Numbered from the stretch's first letter, positions 29,265-37,895 are shown. The stretch is DNA of 64,000 bases from Oscillospiraceae bacterium (GCA_017847835.1 JAGASH010000008.1:124001-188000), one strand, 5' to 3'. The notes: generated by a model from the letters alone, not told the origin. A program made the numbers and translations.

Positions 29265-29291
29265 TAAAGTTTTGGAAAAATGCGCCGATAT
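29265..29291 (+). promoter_or_regulatory. Sigma-D (sigma-28/FliA) flagellar promoter
   Basis: TAAA (29265-29268), 15-nt spacer, GCCGATAT (29284-29291), against the sigma-D consensus TAAA-N15-GCCGATAA. It lies upstream of flagellin, the classic late flagellar target. The ~120-nt leader that follows contains a CCCC/GGGG hairpin with inner GGAAT/ATTCC pairs at about 29357-29382. Confidence 0.88.
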
Positions 29292-29414
29292 AATAGATGT
29301 GACAGCTGAGAAGCTGATAATTCCTGAAGTCGACACAAGGAACACACCATTAAAAAGCCCCTCGGAATGATTCCAAACGGGGTAAAAACAATTTTTTTCA
29401 AGGAGGATATTACT

Positions 29415-31127
29415 ATGGGAATGGTAGTACAGCACAACATGAACGCGATCAACTCTTACAACAAGTTGAACGCAAACGTAGCAGGCATGAAGAAGTCTTC
29501 CGAGAAGCTTTCTTCCGGCTACAGAATTAACCGCGCAGGCGACGACGCAGCAGGTCTCGCAATTTCCGAGAAGATGAGAAGCCAGATCAAGGGCTTGAAC
29601 CAGGCTATCCGCAACTCTCAGGACGGCATCAACATGATCCAGACCTACGAGGGTGCTGCTCAGGAATCTCACTCCATTCTTCAGAGAATGAAGGAGCTCG
29701 CTTCCGAGGCTGCTAACGGTACATACCAGAACGAAGTTGACCGCGACGCTATCCAGCTCGAGTTCGACCAGCTCAACGATGAACTCGACCAGATCGCTGA
29801 TACCGACTTCAACGGTACTGTAATGCTCAACGGTGGTCAGATGGCTGACGGCCTTAAGGCAGCAAATGGTAAGTTCGACTATGCAAATTCTGTTCGTGAA
29901 GCAGCACAGATTGGCACCGCAGGCGGTTACATTAAGGGTGTTGATACAGGCGCTTATAAGGGCACAAACAAGGAAACCGTAACTTTCACTTACACTCAGA
30001 AAGATGACGGAACATTTGAGTGGAAAAATTCTGATGATGCTCTTCAGACTGTAACTTCTAATGCTAACGGTGGTTTCTCGTATGATGGTGCGGTATTTGC
30101 TGTCGACACAAGCAAGCTTGTAAACGGCGATACTATCGTTGTTGATTTCGACACTGCTGCTGCAGCTGTTGGAAAGGGACCTGTTACGACTGGTTACAAT
30201 ATTGATGGCGCTGATACTGGTGTCGTTGCAATTGACAAGAATCCTCTTAAGGAAGCAGCGTTAGATGCAGTTATCACATCCGAAAAGATTGCTGAAGCAG
30301 CAAATGCACTTAATGGATTAACACTTACTTATACAGCTGCAGCAGGTGCTACGACACTGACACTTGCAAAGGTTAACGGTAAAGCTCCCGACAATACTAA
30401 TGGCGTTGAAATCGCTAAGCTTAGTGAAAATGAGTCTATCAGACTTGATAAGGACGGCGTTACACTCAACTATATCAAGAAGGGCGATGCCGCAGTTAAG
30501 ATTGGTGAACTTCAGACAGTTGCTGCAAAGGCAAATGCTGCAAAGGCTGGCAATGTTACTGTAACGGTTAACCTCGCAGATGCTACTTACACACCTGCTA
30601 AGGCAAATTCCGTTTCTATCGTTGAACCCGAGGCTAAGGTTTCTCAGGCTGATTCCAACGACGCTGCAACCGCTCCTCTGACCTACACCGATCACCTCGT
30701 ACTCCAGGCAGGCGCAAGAACAAAGGACAGCGTTGACTTCACATTCGCTTACAGTACCGATGGTATGGGCAACCTCAAGGCTAACCTTGATATTTCTTCC
30801 CGTGCAAACGGTCTGAACACCAAGAACCTTTCTCTTGCTACTCAGGAAGACGCTAACGCTGCAATCGACAAGATTGACAACGCTATCAACAAGGTATCTA
30901 TGGTTCGTGCAACATTCGGTGCTACTCAGAACCGTCTCGAGCACAAGATCACCAACCTGACCACTACTTCTGAGAACCTCACTGAGGCTGAGTCTTCTAT
31001 CCGTGATACAGACATGGCTTCCGAGATGATGAACTACACCAAGTTCAACATCCTCCAGCAGGCTGCTCAGTCCATGCTGGCTCAGGCAAATCAGCAGCCG
31101 CAGTCCATTCTGCAGCTCCTCGGCTAA
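29415..31127 (+). CDS. Flagellin
   Basis: Filament subunit, about 570 residues from ATG 29415 (AAGGAGG upstream). The conserved N-terminal D0/D1 region (VVQHNMNAINSYNKLNANVA, LSSGYRINRAGDDAAGLAIS, MRSQIKGLNQAIRNSQDGIN) spans about residues 1-165. The C-terminal D1/D0 (from about 475: DANAAIDKIDNAINKVS, RATFGATQNRLEHKITNLTT, ILQQAAQSMLAQANQQPQSI) is also intact. The middle (about 170-465) is a large Ala/Thr/Val/Asp-rich variable domain with no cysteine. Its codon use shifts to more T- and A-ending codons than the flanks, as often seen where surface domains recombine. Predicted sigma-D control; a strong terminator follows. Confidence 0.97.
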   Translation: MGMVVQHNMNAINSYNKLNANVAGMKKSSEKLSSGYRINRAGDDAAGLAISEKMRSQIKGLNQAIRNSQDGINMIQTYEGAAQESHSILQRMKELASEAANGTYQNEVDRDAIQLEFDQLNDELDQIADTDFNGTVMLNGGQMADGLKAANGKFDYANSVREAAQIGTAGGYIKGVDTGAYKGTNKETVTFTYTQKDDGTFEWKNSDDALQTVTSNANGGFSYDGAVFAVDTSKLVNGDTIVVDFDTAAAAVGKGPVTTGYNIDGADTGVVAIDKNPLKEAALDAVITSEKIAEAANALNGLTLTYTAAAGATTLTLAKVNGKAPDNTNGVEIAKLSENESIRLDKDGVTLNYIKKGDAAVKIGELQTVAAKANAAKAGNVTVTVNLADATYTPAKANSVSIVEPEAKVSQADSNDAATAPLTYTDHLVLQAGARTKDSVDFTFAYSTDGMGNLKANLDISSRANGLNTKNLSLATQEDANAAIDKIDNAINKVSMVRATFGATQNRLEHKITNLTTTSENLTEAESSIRDTDMASEMMNYTKFNILQQAAQSMLAQANQQPQSILQLLG

Positions 31128-31188
31128 TTTTAGTCGATTTGCCAACCGCTGCTTAACCGCAGCATAACAAAAGCAGGAATGTGTTTTA

Positions 31189-31216
31189 CCCCTCGGAGCA
31201 ATCCGAGGGGGTTTTG
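31189..31216 (+). terminator. Terminator after flagellin
   Basis: CCCCTCGGA (31189-31197) pairs with TCCGAGGGG (31202-31210), GCAA loop, followed by GTTTTG; 60 nt after the flagellin stop. Confidence 0.9.
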
Positions 31217-31241
31217 TTTGTGAAAGTTTTTCAAAAATATG

Positions 31242-31270
31242 TTGCAATTTCCGCCGTTTTGTGATATAAT
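31242..31270 (+). promoter_or_regulatory. Promoter of aspartokinase
   Basis: TTGCAA (31242-31247), 17-nt spacer, TATAAT (31265-31270). The leader is only about 30 nt, so there is no room for a lysine riboswitch. Confidence 0.75.
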
Positions 31271-31304
31271 ATTACATAAGTTTTTTTAAAGTGAGGTAAT
31301 ATTT

Positions 31305-32630
31305 ATGAGCAAGGTTGTAAAGTTTGGCGGCAGCTCTCTCGCAGACGCGGGACAGTTTCAGAAGGTCGCGAATATCATCAAAAGCGACGAGGAGCGCTGC
31401 TATGTTGTGCCGTCTGCGCCCGGAAAGCGTTTTTCCGATGATACAAAGGTGACGGATTTGCTGTATCAGTGCTATGAAAAGGTGCTCACCGGCGAGGATT
31501 TCGCGAAGGCTTTCAATCCTGTCAGAGAGCGCTTTGACGGCATTATCAAGGATTTGGGGCTGGATTTGTCGCTCGAGGACGAGTACGTCAAAATCGGAAA
31601 GGATTTCCGTGAGGGCGCAAACCGCGACTATGCGGCTTCGCGCGGCGAGTATCTGAACGGTATCATTCTCGCGAATTATCTCGGATATGAGTTTGTTGAC
31701 GCGGCAAAGGGCATTTTCTTCGACCACGACGGCAAGTTTGACGCCGACATCACAAACGCTTGCCTTGGCGCTATTCTCGAAAGAAAACCGAGAGCCGTTA
31801 TTCCGGGATTTTACGGCGCAATGCCCGACGGCTCGATTAAGACTTTTTCGCGCGGCGGCTCGGATTTCACGGGCTCGGTTGTCGCAAAGGCAGTCGGCGC
31901 TTCTCTTTACGAGAACTGGACGGACGTTTCGGGATTTCTGGTTGCTGACCCGAGAATTGTCAAAAATCCCGAAGGAATAAGCGTAATCACTTATTCCGAG
32001 CTTCGCGAGCTTTCTTATATGGGTGCGGGCGTTTTGCACGAGGACGCGATTTTCCCCGTAAGAAGCGCGAACATTCCTATAAATATCAAGAACACAAACG
32101 CTCCCGAGGACGCAGGAACGCTGATTGTTCCGAATGCTGACGACAAGCCCTCAAAGTATCTTATAACAGGTATCGCGGGCAAGAAGAATTTCTCGGCGAT
32201 TTCGATTGAAAAGGACAGAATGAACTCCAGCAAGGGCTTTATGAGAAGACTTTTGCAGGTTCTTGAAAACCACGCGATTTTCCCTGAGCATATGCCCACG
32301 GGAATTGACACGGTGAGCGTTGTTGTAAACTCCCACGAGCTTGACGGACAGCGCGAAAAGCTTGCCGAGCGCATAAAAGAGGTTGTTCGTCCGGACCACT
32401 TTGAGATTATCGACGGACTTTCGCTGATTGCTGTCGTTGGACGCGGAATGAAGTCGGCAAAGGGTACTGCAACACGCGTTTTCGCGGCGCTTTCTCACGC
32501 TGACATCAACATCAGAATGATTGACCAGGGTTCTTCCGAGCTGAACATTATCGTCGGTATCGACGACGCTGATTTTGAAAAGGCAATTCAGGTTATCTAT
32601 GATATGTTTATCCTCAGCGAGCAGGAATAA
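31305..32630 (+). CDS. Aspartate kinase
   Basis: Phosphorylates aspartate, the entry to lysine, threonine and methionine synthesis. 441 residues: kinase domain with VVKFGGSSLADAGQFQ, a helical insertion, FSRGGSDFTGSVVAKAVGA, then two ACT regulatory domains in the last ~140 residues (from about AISIEKDRMNSSKGF, and LSLIAVVGRGMKSAKG). The arrangement resembles the monofunctional Clostridium-type enzyme. Feedback inhibitor cannot be told. GAGGTAAT ribosome site. The NYN gene follows 12 nt later. Confidence 0.95.
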   Translation: MSKVVKFGGSSLADAGQFQKVANIIKSDEERCYVVPSAPGKRFSDDTKVTDLLYQCYEKVLTGEDFAKAFNPVRERFDGIIKDLGLDLSLEDEYVKIGKDFREGANRDYAASRGEYLNGIILANYLGYEFVDAAKGIFFDHDGKFDADITNACLGAILERKPRAVIPGFYGAMPDGSIKTFSRGGSDFTGSVVAKAVGASLYENWTDVSGFLVADPRIVKNPEGISVITYSELRELSYMGAGVLHEDAIFPVRSANIPINIKNTNAPEDAGTLIVPNADDKPSKYLITGIAGKKNFSAISIEKDRMNSSKGFMRRLLQVLENHAIFPEHMPTGIDTVSVVVNSHELDGQREKLAERIKEVVRPDHFEIIDGLSLIAVVGRGMKSAKGTATRVFAALSHADINIRMIDQGSSELNIIVGIDDADFEKAIQVIYDMFILSEQE

Positions 32631-32642
32631 CGGGAGAATTTT

Positions 32643-34313
32643 ATGAACGAAGATAAAAAGCTTGCCCTATTGATTGACAGCGACAATGTTTCCGCGAAAT
32701 ACGCGCAGTTCATTCTTCAGGAAGCGGCAAAGTACGGCGAGCTGACCTATAAGAGAGTCTACGGCGACTGGGAAAAGGGCGGAAACGGTTGGCACTATCC
32801 CGCGCTCAACAATTCGATTTTGCCTGTTCAGCAGATGAATTACATCGCGGGCAAAAATTGCACGGATTTCTCGATGATAATTGACGCTATGGATATACTG
32901 TACACAGGAAACGTCGACGGATTTGTGCTTGTGACGAGCGACAGCGATTTCACGCGTCTTGCAATCAGACTTCGCGAGGCGGGAAAAATGGTTGTCGGTA
33001 TCGGAGAGGTGAAAACGCCGCTTCCGTTTACGGCAAGCTGCAATCATTTCAGTTATCTCAATCAGGTCTGCGAGCCGACGGTGAGCTTTGATGAAAAATC
33101 GCTTCGCAAAGCGGTTCTTGACTTTGTTTCGGACAATGACGACGGCAGGCTTGACTTAGCGAAAATTTCCGCTTATCTCACGTCAAAATTCGGAAATATC
33201 GACTTTGACGCGCTCGGCTATAAGCGTTTTTCGGGATTTATTGACAGCTTTTCCGAGCTTCGCCGCAGCAACACCTTTGTCACCCTGAAAAAGAACTCGG
33301 CGAAAGCTGCCGAGGAGCGCAAGCCCGATGCACAAAGCGAGCCGTCGGCTTCCGAGCTTGTTTCGGTTATCACGGATTATCTCAAACGCAAGCACGGCAG
33401 AGATGATTTGTCGCAGCTCGAAAAATTCGTGACGGGAGTTTTCGGAAAGGTTGATTATTCGCGCTTCGGCTCAAAGCGTTTTGCGCGCTTTATCGACAGC
33501 CAGCCCGAGTTTGTCCGCAGAAACAGTATGGTTGTTCTCGCGGAGGAAGCAGAGAAAACCGAGCCCGAAAAGACCGTTTCAGCGGTAACTCTCGAAGCAT
33601 TTTCCGAGGACGTTCTGAAATATGCGGGCGAGAATATGCCTAACGGCGGAAATCTCGGCCAGCTTAACAATATGCTTATCGAAAAATACGGCAAAAACTA
33701 TATCTCGGAGCTTGGCTTTGATGATTTCGCAAACGCTGTTTTGTCGGTTACGCAGGTAAAGGTATCGAAAAACCACGTTTTCTCGAAGCCCGAGAAAGCG
33801 GCTGTTAAGGAAAAAACCGCAAAGAAACAGCCCGAGGAGAAACAGCCCGAAATTGCTGAAGCTGCTCCCGAAAAGACCAGAAAGCAAAAGCCCGAAAAGC
33901 TGGAGCTGAACGCGGTCAAGCGCGAGGTTCAGATGCAGACGGCGCAGAGCGAAAAGGGCGTGACGCTGCCGGCTTTGGGCAAGCTCTTGAAGGAGAAGTT
34001 CGGCGAGAATTATCTGAAGGAGCTGGAAATCGGCTCTGTGAAGAAGCTGTTGTCGGGGGTTGCGGGTGTGAAAATCAGCGGCAACTACGCGAAAATGAGC
34101 AAGGAGTTCGTTGAGCGCACAGAGCAGATTGAACAGCTTGTCCGCGATTTTGTCGAGAATAGCAAAAAGCCCAGCGTAAAGGCGCTTTCCACGCATATCA
34201 AGAAGAATTTCGAGGATTTCGATTTCACGGATTACGGCTACGCGAGATTTTCCGATTTCATCAACGCGATTGACGGAGTTCGCGCAGACGGCTATTATGT
34301 TGAAAAAGAGTGA
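32643..34313 (+). CDS. NYN-domain ribonuclease-like protein with five OST-HTH/LOTUS-like repeats
   Basis: 556 residues. Residues 1-140 form a NYN (PIN-like, LabA type) nuclease domain with the acidic metal-site residues in LLIDSDN (D12, D14), IIDAMDILY (D81, D84) and VTSDSDF (D100, D102). Then come five winged-helix OST-HTH-like units at about 153-218, 237-300, 317-381, 421-487 and 493-555, each ending with a pattern like GYKRFSGFIDSFSELRRSNTFV. A charged Lys/Glu/Pro linker lies at 382-420. NYN plus OST-HTH proteins bind and cut RNA in other systems; by analogy this is an RNA-binding nuclease, possibly acting on structured RNA. Five units is more than the one or two I know for bacterial homologues. 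Its stop codon is directly followed by the AstE-like gene. Confidence 0.88.
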   Translation: MNEDKKLALLIDSDNVSAKYAQFILQEAAKYGELTYKRVYGDWEKGGNGWHYPALNNSILPVQQMNYIAGKNCTDFSMIIDAMDILYTGNVDGFVLVTSDSDFTRLAIRLREAGKMVVGIGEVKTPLPFTASCNHFSYLNQVCEPTVSFDEKSLRKAVLDFVSDNDDGRLDLAKISAYLTSKFGNIDFDALGYKRFSGFIDSFSELRRSNTFVTLKKNSAKAAEERKPDAQSEPSASELVSVITDYLKRKHGRDDLSQLEKFVTGVFGKVDYSRFGSKRFARFIDSQPEFVRRNSMVVLAEEAEKTEPEKTVSAVTLEAFSEDVLKYAGENMPNGGNLGQLNNMLIEKYGKNYISELGFDDFANAVLSVTQVKVSKNHVFSKPEKAAVKEKTAKKQPEEKQPEIAEAAPEKTRKQKPEKLELNAVKREVQMQTAQSEKGVTLPALGKLLKEKFGENYLKELEIGSVKKLLSGVAGVKISGNYAKMSKEFVERTEQIEQLVRDFVENSKKPSVKALSTHIKKNFEDFDFTDYGYARFSDFINAIDGVRADGYYVEKE

Positions 34314-34319
34314 TTGATT

Positions 34320-35246
34320 TTGAAAAAAGAGGTTATTTTCAGCCTGTCAGGACTGTACCGCGATGATTTCCGCGTTACGGGCTATCGCTTCGGAAGCGGC
34401 ACCCCGAGCTGCTGTATAATAGGAGCAATCCGCGGTGACGAGGTTCAGCAGCTTTATATCTGCGGGCAGCTTGTAAAAGCGCTTCGGGAGCTTGAAAAGA
34501 GCGGCGGAATTGCCGAGGGACGGGAAATTCTCGTCATTCCCTCGATGAACAATTACAGTATGAACATCAGCCGCCGTTTTTGGTGCCTTGATAACACGGA
34601 CATCAACCGACAATTCCCCGGTGACGCGGGCGGTGAAACAACCGAGCGTGTTGCGGCAGCGGTTTTCGAGGAAATCAAAAAGTACCCGTATTGCGTGCAG
34701 TTCCCGTCGTTTTATATTCCGGGAATTTTCGCGCCTCACGTTCGTATGATGAAAACGGAAAAGCACAACGAAAGCACAGCAGAGCTTTTCGGGCTGCCGT
34801 TTGTGGTGCTGAGAGAGCCGACCGCTATGGATAAGTCCACGCTGAATTTCAGCCTGCAAAACAGCGGTACAGCGGCATTTTCCGTCTACACGGAAACTCG
34901 CGATACAATCGATGAAATTTCCGCGGAAATCGGCGTTGAAGCGGTATTGCGGTTCTTGTCGAAAACGGGAGTTATCACAAGTGAAATCCGTGAGGGAGCT
35001 TCGGCAAAGGTTGTCGATGAAAGCGAGCTTGTAAACGTAAAGAGCGAGGAAGCGGGAATTTACCGCGAAATCGTCAAGGTCGGAAGCATGGTTAAAGAGG
35101 GCGATGTTCTCGCGAGGGTTTTGCACCCGTATGAGGGCGAGGTTATCCGCGAGGTAAAAGCGCCCGTTGACGGAACGGTTTTCTTCGCGCGGCACAAATC
35201 TATTATCTGCCAGAATTCCCTTGTTTTCAAAATCGTCAAAAAATAA
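34320..35246 (+). CDS. AstE/AspA-like M14 family protein, probably lacking zinc
   Basis: About 308 residues with the AstE/AspA (succinylglutamate desuccinylase/aspartoacylase) layout: SCCIIGAIRGDEVQ, then DNTDINRQFPGD, and a C-terminal lipoyl-like beta domain (VKVGSMVKEGDVLARVLHPY, VKAPVDGTVFFARHKS). In active enzymes the first motif is GxHGxE, with His and Glu binding zinc. Here the His is Arg (IRGDE), and the later zinc His (usually DLHxG) is replaced in YCVQFPSFYI. It is therefore probably a binding protein or dead enzyme. Start: TTG 34314 is only 3 nt from AAGAG, so TTG 34320 (9 nt) is preferred. It lies directly after the NYN gene, so the two are probably translated together. Confidence 0.85.
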   Translation: MKKEVIFSLSGLYRDDFRVTGYRFGSGTPSCCIIGAIRGDEVQQLYICGQLVKALRELEKSGGIAEGREILVIPSMNNYSMNISRRFWCLDNTDINRQFPGDAGGETTERVAAAVFEEIKKYPYCVQFPSFYIPGIFAPHVRMMKTEKHNESTAELFGLPFVVLREPTAMDKSTLNFSLQNSGTAAFSVYTETRDTIDEISAEIGVEAVLRFLSKTGVITSEIREGASAKVVDESELVNVKSEEAGIYREIVKVGSMVKEGDVLARVLHPYEGEVIREVKAPVDGTVFFARHKSIICQNSLVFKIVKK

Positions 35247-35248
35247 AA

Positions 35249-35280
35249 ATTCCCGAGAGTTTTTGCTCTCGGGATTTTTT
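35249..35280. terminator. Bidirectional terminator
   Basis: ATTCCCGAGAG (35249-35259) pairs with CTCTCGGGAT (35266-35275), followed by TTTTTT on the plus strand and AAAAA-flanked on the other, between the convergent AstE-like and GT4 genes. Confidence 0.88.
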
Positions 35281-36281
35281 CAGTTTTTCACGGTACAAGA
35301 ATACGCTTCAACCAGCTTTTCTCCGACAGCGGTGAGGTTTTTGTCCTTGACCGCTTCATAGCCAGCTTCGCGCAGGTCGGGGAGAGTGCCCTCGATAATG
35401 CCGCGGATTTTTTGCTCAAAATCGGCGTTGTCGGCTGCCATATAGCAGTCCTTGTCCTTTTCGAGCCAGTCGAACACGGGAATATCTCTCACGATAACAT
35501 TTGCGTGTGCCGCGAGAGCTTCCAGCAGTACAATTCCCTCGGTTTCCTCGTGCGTGGGGAATATGTAGACGTCCGAGCCGGTGTACGCTTTTTTCAGCAT
35601 ATCCGGCTGAACATAGCCCGCGAAAATAAGGTTCGGGAGCTTTGTTTTGACGGCTTTTCTGATTTTTAAGGGAACGGACGCAAGTGGAGTTTTCCCGAAC
35701 CAGATGAACTTGTATTCGGGCATTGCCTTTGCCAGTTCAACAAAGTCGAGAATACCCTTTCGCTCAAAGAAAAGTCCCACGGACATAATAACCTTGTCGT
35801 CGTCGGAATAGCCGAACTGTTCGCGGAATTCCTTTCGGTCGTTTTCCTGCGGCTGATAGAAATCGAGGTCAATTCCGTTTGAAATCGCGAAAACAGGTTT
35901 TTTCACTCCATATCCCTCGATAAGTCTTTTCGAGTAATTTGTCGGCGTGATGATAACGTCGCCGCGGTTATAGCAGGAGATTATCCATTTTTTGTACAGT
36001 CCCGAAAAAAGATTTGAGCCGACAAACGAGTTTCGGAAATCCTCCTGCGTGGAGTGCGCGTGATAAATGACGCGTTTGCCTTGCTTGTGCATTTTCTTGG
36101 CAAGATGTCTGGATTTAAGCCCGAGCGTATTTATATGAACCGTATCAAAATCCTTGTCCTTGGGGTTGGTTGTGAAAGGAACGCCGACATTTGTCAGCGC
36201 GCGCTTCTGGTGAAGAATAGCGCGTCCGAGTCCGGAAACCTTTATCAAACTCAGTCCCTCTGAGTACAAAAGTACTTTCAT
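35280..36281 (-). CDS. Glycosyltransferase family 4 (glucosyl-diacylglycerol synthase-like)
   Basis: 333 residues, GT-B fold. N-terminal VLLYSEGLSLIKVSGLGRAI, donor-domain VIMSVGLFFERKGILDFVEL, and the acidic EX7E-type region SDVYIFPTHEETEGIVLLEALA. The overall pattern, including ISNGIDLDFY and IIVRDIPVF-like VIVRDIPVFDWL, resembles Firmicute alpha-monoglucosyl-diacylglycerol synthases. A role in glycolipid or lipoteichoic-acid anchor synthesis is likely but unproven. Own promoter (36313-36341) with a perfect TTGACA. Ends in a shared terminator. Confidence 0.88.
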   Translation of the reverse strand: MKVLLYSEGLSLIKVSGLGRAILHQKRALTNVGVPFTTNPKDKDFDTVHINTLGLKSRHLAKKMHKQGKRVIYHAHSTQEDFRNSFVGSNLFSGLYKKWIISCYNRGDVIITPTNYSKRLIEGYGVKKPVFAISNGIDLDFYQPQENDRKEFREQFGYSDDDKVIMSVGLFFERKGILDFVELAKAMPEYKFIWFGKTPLASVPLKIRKAVKTKLPNLIFAGYVQPDMLKKAYTGSDVYIFPTHEETEGIVLLEALAAHANVIVRDIPVFDWLEKDKDCYMAADNADFEQKIRGIIEGTLPDLREAGYEAVKDKNLTAVGEKLVEAYSCTVKN

Positions 36282-36312
36282 TTTATGTACCTCACTTTTT
36301 GCAGATAAGAAT

Positions 36313-36341
36313 ATTATACTTTATTATAAACGAAATGTCAA
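36313..36341 (-). promoter_or_regulatory. Promoter of the GT4 gene
   Basis: Minus-strand TTGACA (36336-36341), 17-nt spacer, TATAAT (36313-36318): a consensus sigma-A promoter. Confidence 0.9.
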
Positions 36342-36358
36342 GTGCATATATTCGCGAA

Positions 36359-36394
36359 AAAAGCCTGCTTCTGTAAAAACCGAAACAGGCTTTT
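36359..36394 (-). terminator. Terminator after the GH25 lysozyme gene
   Basis: AAGCCTG (36361-36367) pairs with CAGGCTT (36385-36391), with further inner pairing; a T-rich run follows on the minus strand. It begins 4 nt after the GH25 stop. Confidence 0.75.
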
Positions 36395-36397
36395 CTT

Positions 36398-37852
36398 TTA
36401 GTTGAACTTGCTGAGATTGTTATAGCCGCCTTCGCGGATTATTTTCGCGTAATCCTTGAAGCAGACATTCAGGTCGACGTCGCCGTCAATTCCCGAAACT
36501 CTGCCCTCGCTGGAATACTGCCAGATACCGTAGCTTCCCTTGTACGTCGGTCTGATAACGCCCCAGTGAGCAATCCACACCTCGCAGTCGAGTTTGTCCA
36601 TATCCATATATTTTTCGTACCAGTTGGAGTAGGAGTAAATCATCGGGTAATATCCCGCGTTGCGGATTTCCTCGATGAAAACCTGCGCGATTTCGTTTTT
36701 AACCTTATTGTCGAGCTTTACCTGCGAGTTGTCCTCAAAGTCGAGCACAACGGGATAGGTAATCTTGTAGGGGGAAATGGTTTCGATGAAGTGTCTTGCT
36801 TCGGTTCTTGCTTCTTCCGCGTCCATCGCGTAGCAGTAGTGATAAACTCCGACATCAAGTCCTGCTTTTGTGGCTTCGGTGATGTTGTATTCAAAGGTTT
36901 TGTCAACCTTGTTTTCGGACAGGGAAGCGCGTATCATCGCGAACTGAATACCCGCATTTTTGACTTTTTTCCAGTTTATCGCTTCCTGCCATTCGGAAAC
37001 GTCAATGCCCTTTGTGCCCTTGTTTCGCAAATCCTCGTCGATATCAAGCGTCGCGTCCGGGCGGTAATCGGTAATCCTCGCGGATTTTGACGTTGTGAAA
37101 ACGGAGTCCTCGCCTATGAAAAACTTCACGGGCTTTTCAAGGATAAGCGTTCCGCTGACAACAAGACTACCCATAAGCGAAAATCTGCCGTTCATTGCCA
37201 TTTTACCGCTCAGCGTTACGGTGATTTTGCCCTTGTCAAAAAACTTTGCTTCTTCGGCATTTGTTATGGTTCCCGTCAGCATTGTAACAGAGTTCGGCGA
37301 AAAAGTGACGGTTCCGTAGTTTGTGATATTACCCGTCTGGAAAACGTTTGTCTGTCCGCTCATAACGAAGGAGCTGTTTGCGTGGATTACAAAAGGCGAG
37401 CTTATATTTACGGTTGAGCTTGCAGTGGAAACAATCGTGCCATAGTTTGCTAAGGCTCCCGTTTTCTTGAAATACGCCGTTCCCGAAACCGTAAGTCTTG
37501 CTCTCGGCTCGACAATCAGCGTGCCGAATGAATAGAGCTTTGCTTCCTTGTAAACCTGAAGATTTGCACCCTCGCAGAGAACAAGCGTGGATGTTTCGGG
37601 AAATGAAACAACCGCGTCCTTCGGGATTTTAACCTCGCTGTCTATGTAATAGCTTGTGTTTTCGGCGGGCGCGTCCTTTCCGTTCCATTTGACAAGCTTT
37701 GTTTTGTCAATCGGCGAATACTGCTGCGAGTAGATATCGATAGATTTTCCGCCCGCGGGACTTTCTCCCGACTGCGCGAAAGCCGACAAAGCTGTTGTTA
37801 AGGAAACAGCCGCCGCAACGAACAAAGCCACCGCTTTTTTGAGAAATTTCAT
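36398..37852 (-). CDS. Secreted GH25 lysozyme with N-terminal beta-repeat domain
   Basis: 484 residues. A classical signal peptide (MKFLKKAVALFVAAAVSLTT...SAFA, cleaved about residue 26) is followed by a ~260-residue beta-repeat region of short alternating motifs (e.g. GTLIVEPRARLTVSG, GTIVSTASSTVNIS, GKMAMNGRFSLMG), resembling a solenoid or beta-helix. The C-terminal GH25 muramidase (about 285-475) begins GIDVSEWQEAINWKKVK; the catalytic acids are in GIDVSEW and VVLDFED, with WIAHWG and IDGDVDLNV completing the site. Expected to cleave peptidoglycan. GGGGGT ribosome site. The repeat region may bind wall polymers; I do not know this domain pairing by name. Confidence 0.92.
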   Translation of the reverse strand: MKFLKKAVALFVAAAVSLTTALSAFAQSGESPAGGKSIDIYSQQYSPIDKTKLVKWNGKDAPAENTSYYIDSEVKIPKDAVVSFPETSTLVLCEGANLQVYKEAKLYSFGTLIVEPRARLTVSGTAYFKKTGALANYGTIVSTASSTVNISSPFVIHANSSFVMSGQTNVFQTGNITNYGTVTFSPNSVTMLTGTITNAEEAKFFDKGKITVTLSGKMAMNGRFSLMGSLVVSGTLILEKPVKFFIGEDSVFTTSKSARITDYRPDATLDIDEDLRNKGTKGIDVSEWQEAINWKKVKNAGIQFAMIRASLSENKVDKTFEYNITEATKAGLDVGVYHYCYAMDAEEARTEARHFIETISPYKITYPVVLDFEDNSQVKLDNKVKNEIAQVFIEEIRNAGYYPMIYSYSNWYEKYMDMDKLDCEVWIAHWGVIRPTYKGSYGIWQYSSEGRVSGIDGDVDLNVCFKDYAKIIREGGYNNLSKFN

Positions 37853-37895
37853 TATGTACCCCCTTATGTAAAAATGCCAAAAATTTTATTTCTAA

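Noticed and set aside
30318..31247. A 309-codon minus-strand frame across the flagellin 3' half
   Set aside because: Serine/cysteine/leucine-rich antisense translation of a real gene; no domain or ribosome site.
31271..31304. Lysine riboswitch before aspartokinase
   Set aside because: The leader is only about 30 nt, too short for the aptamer.
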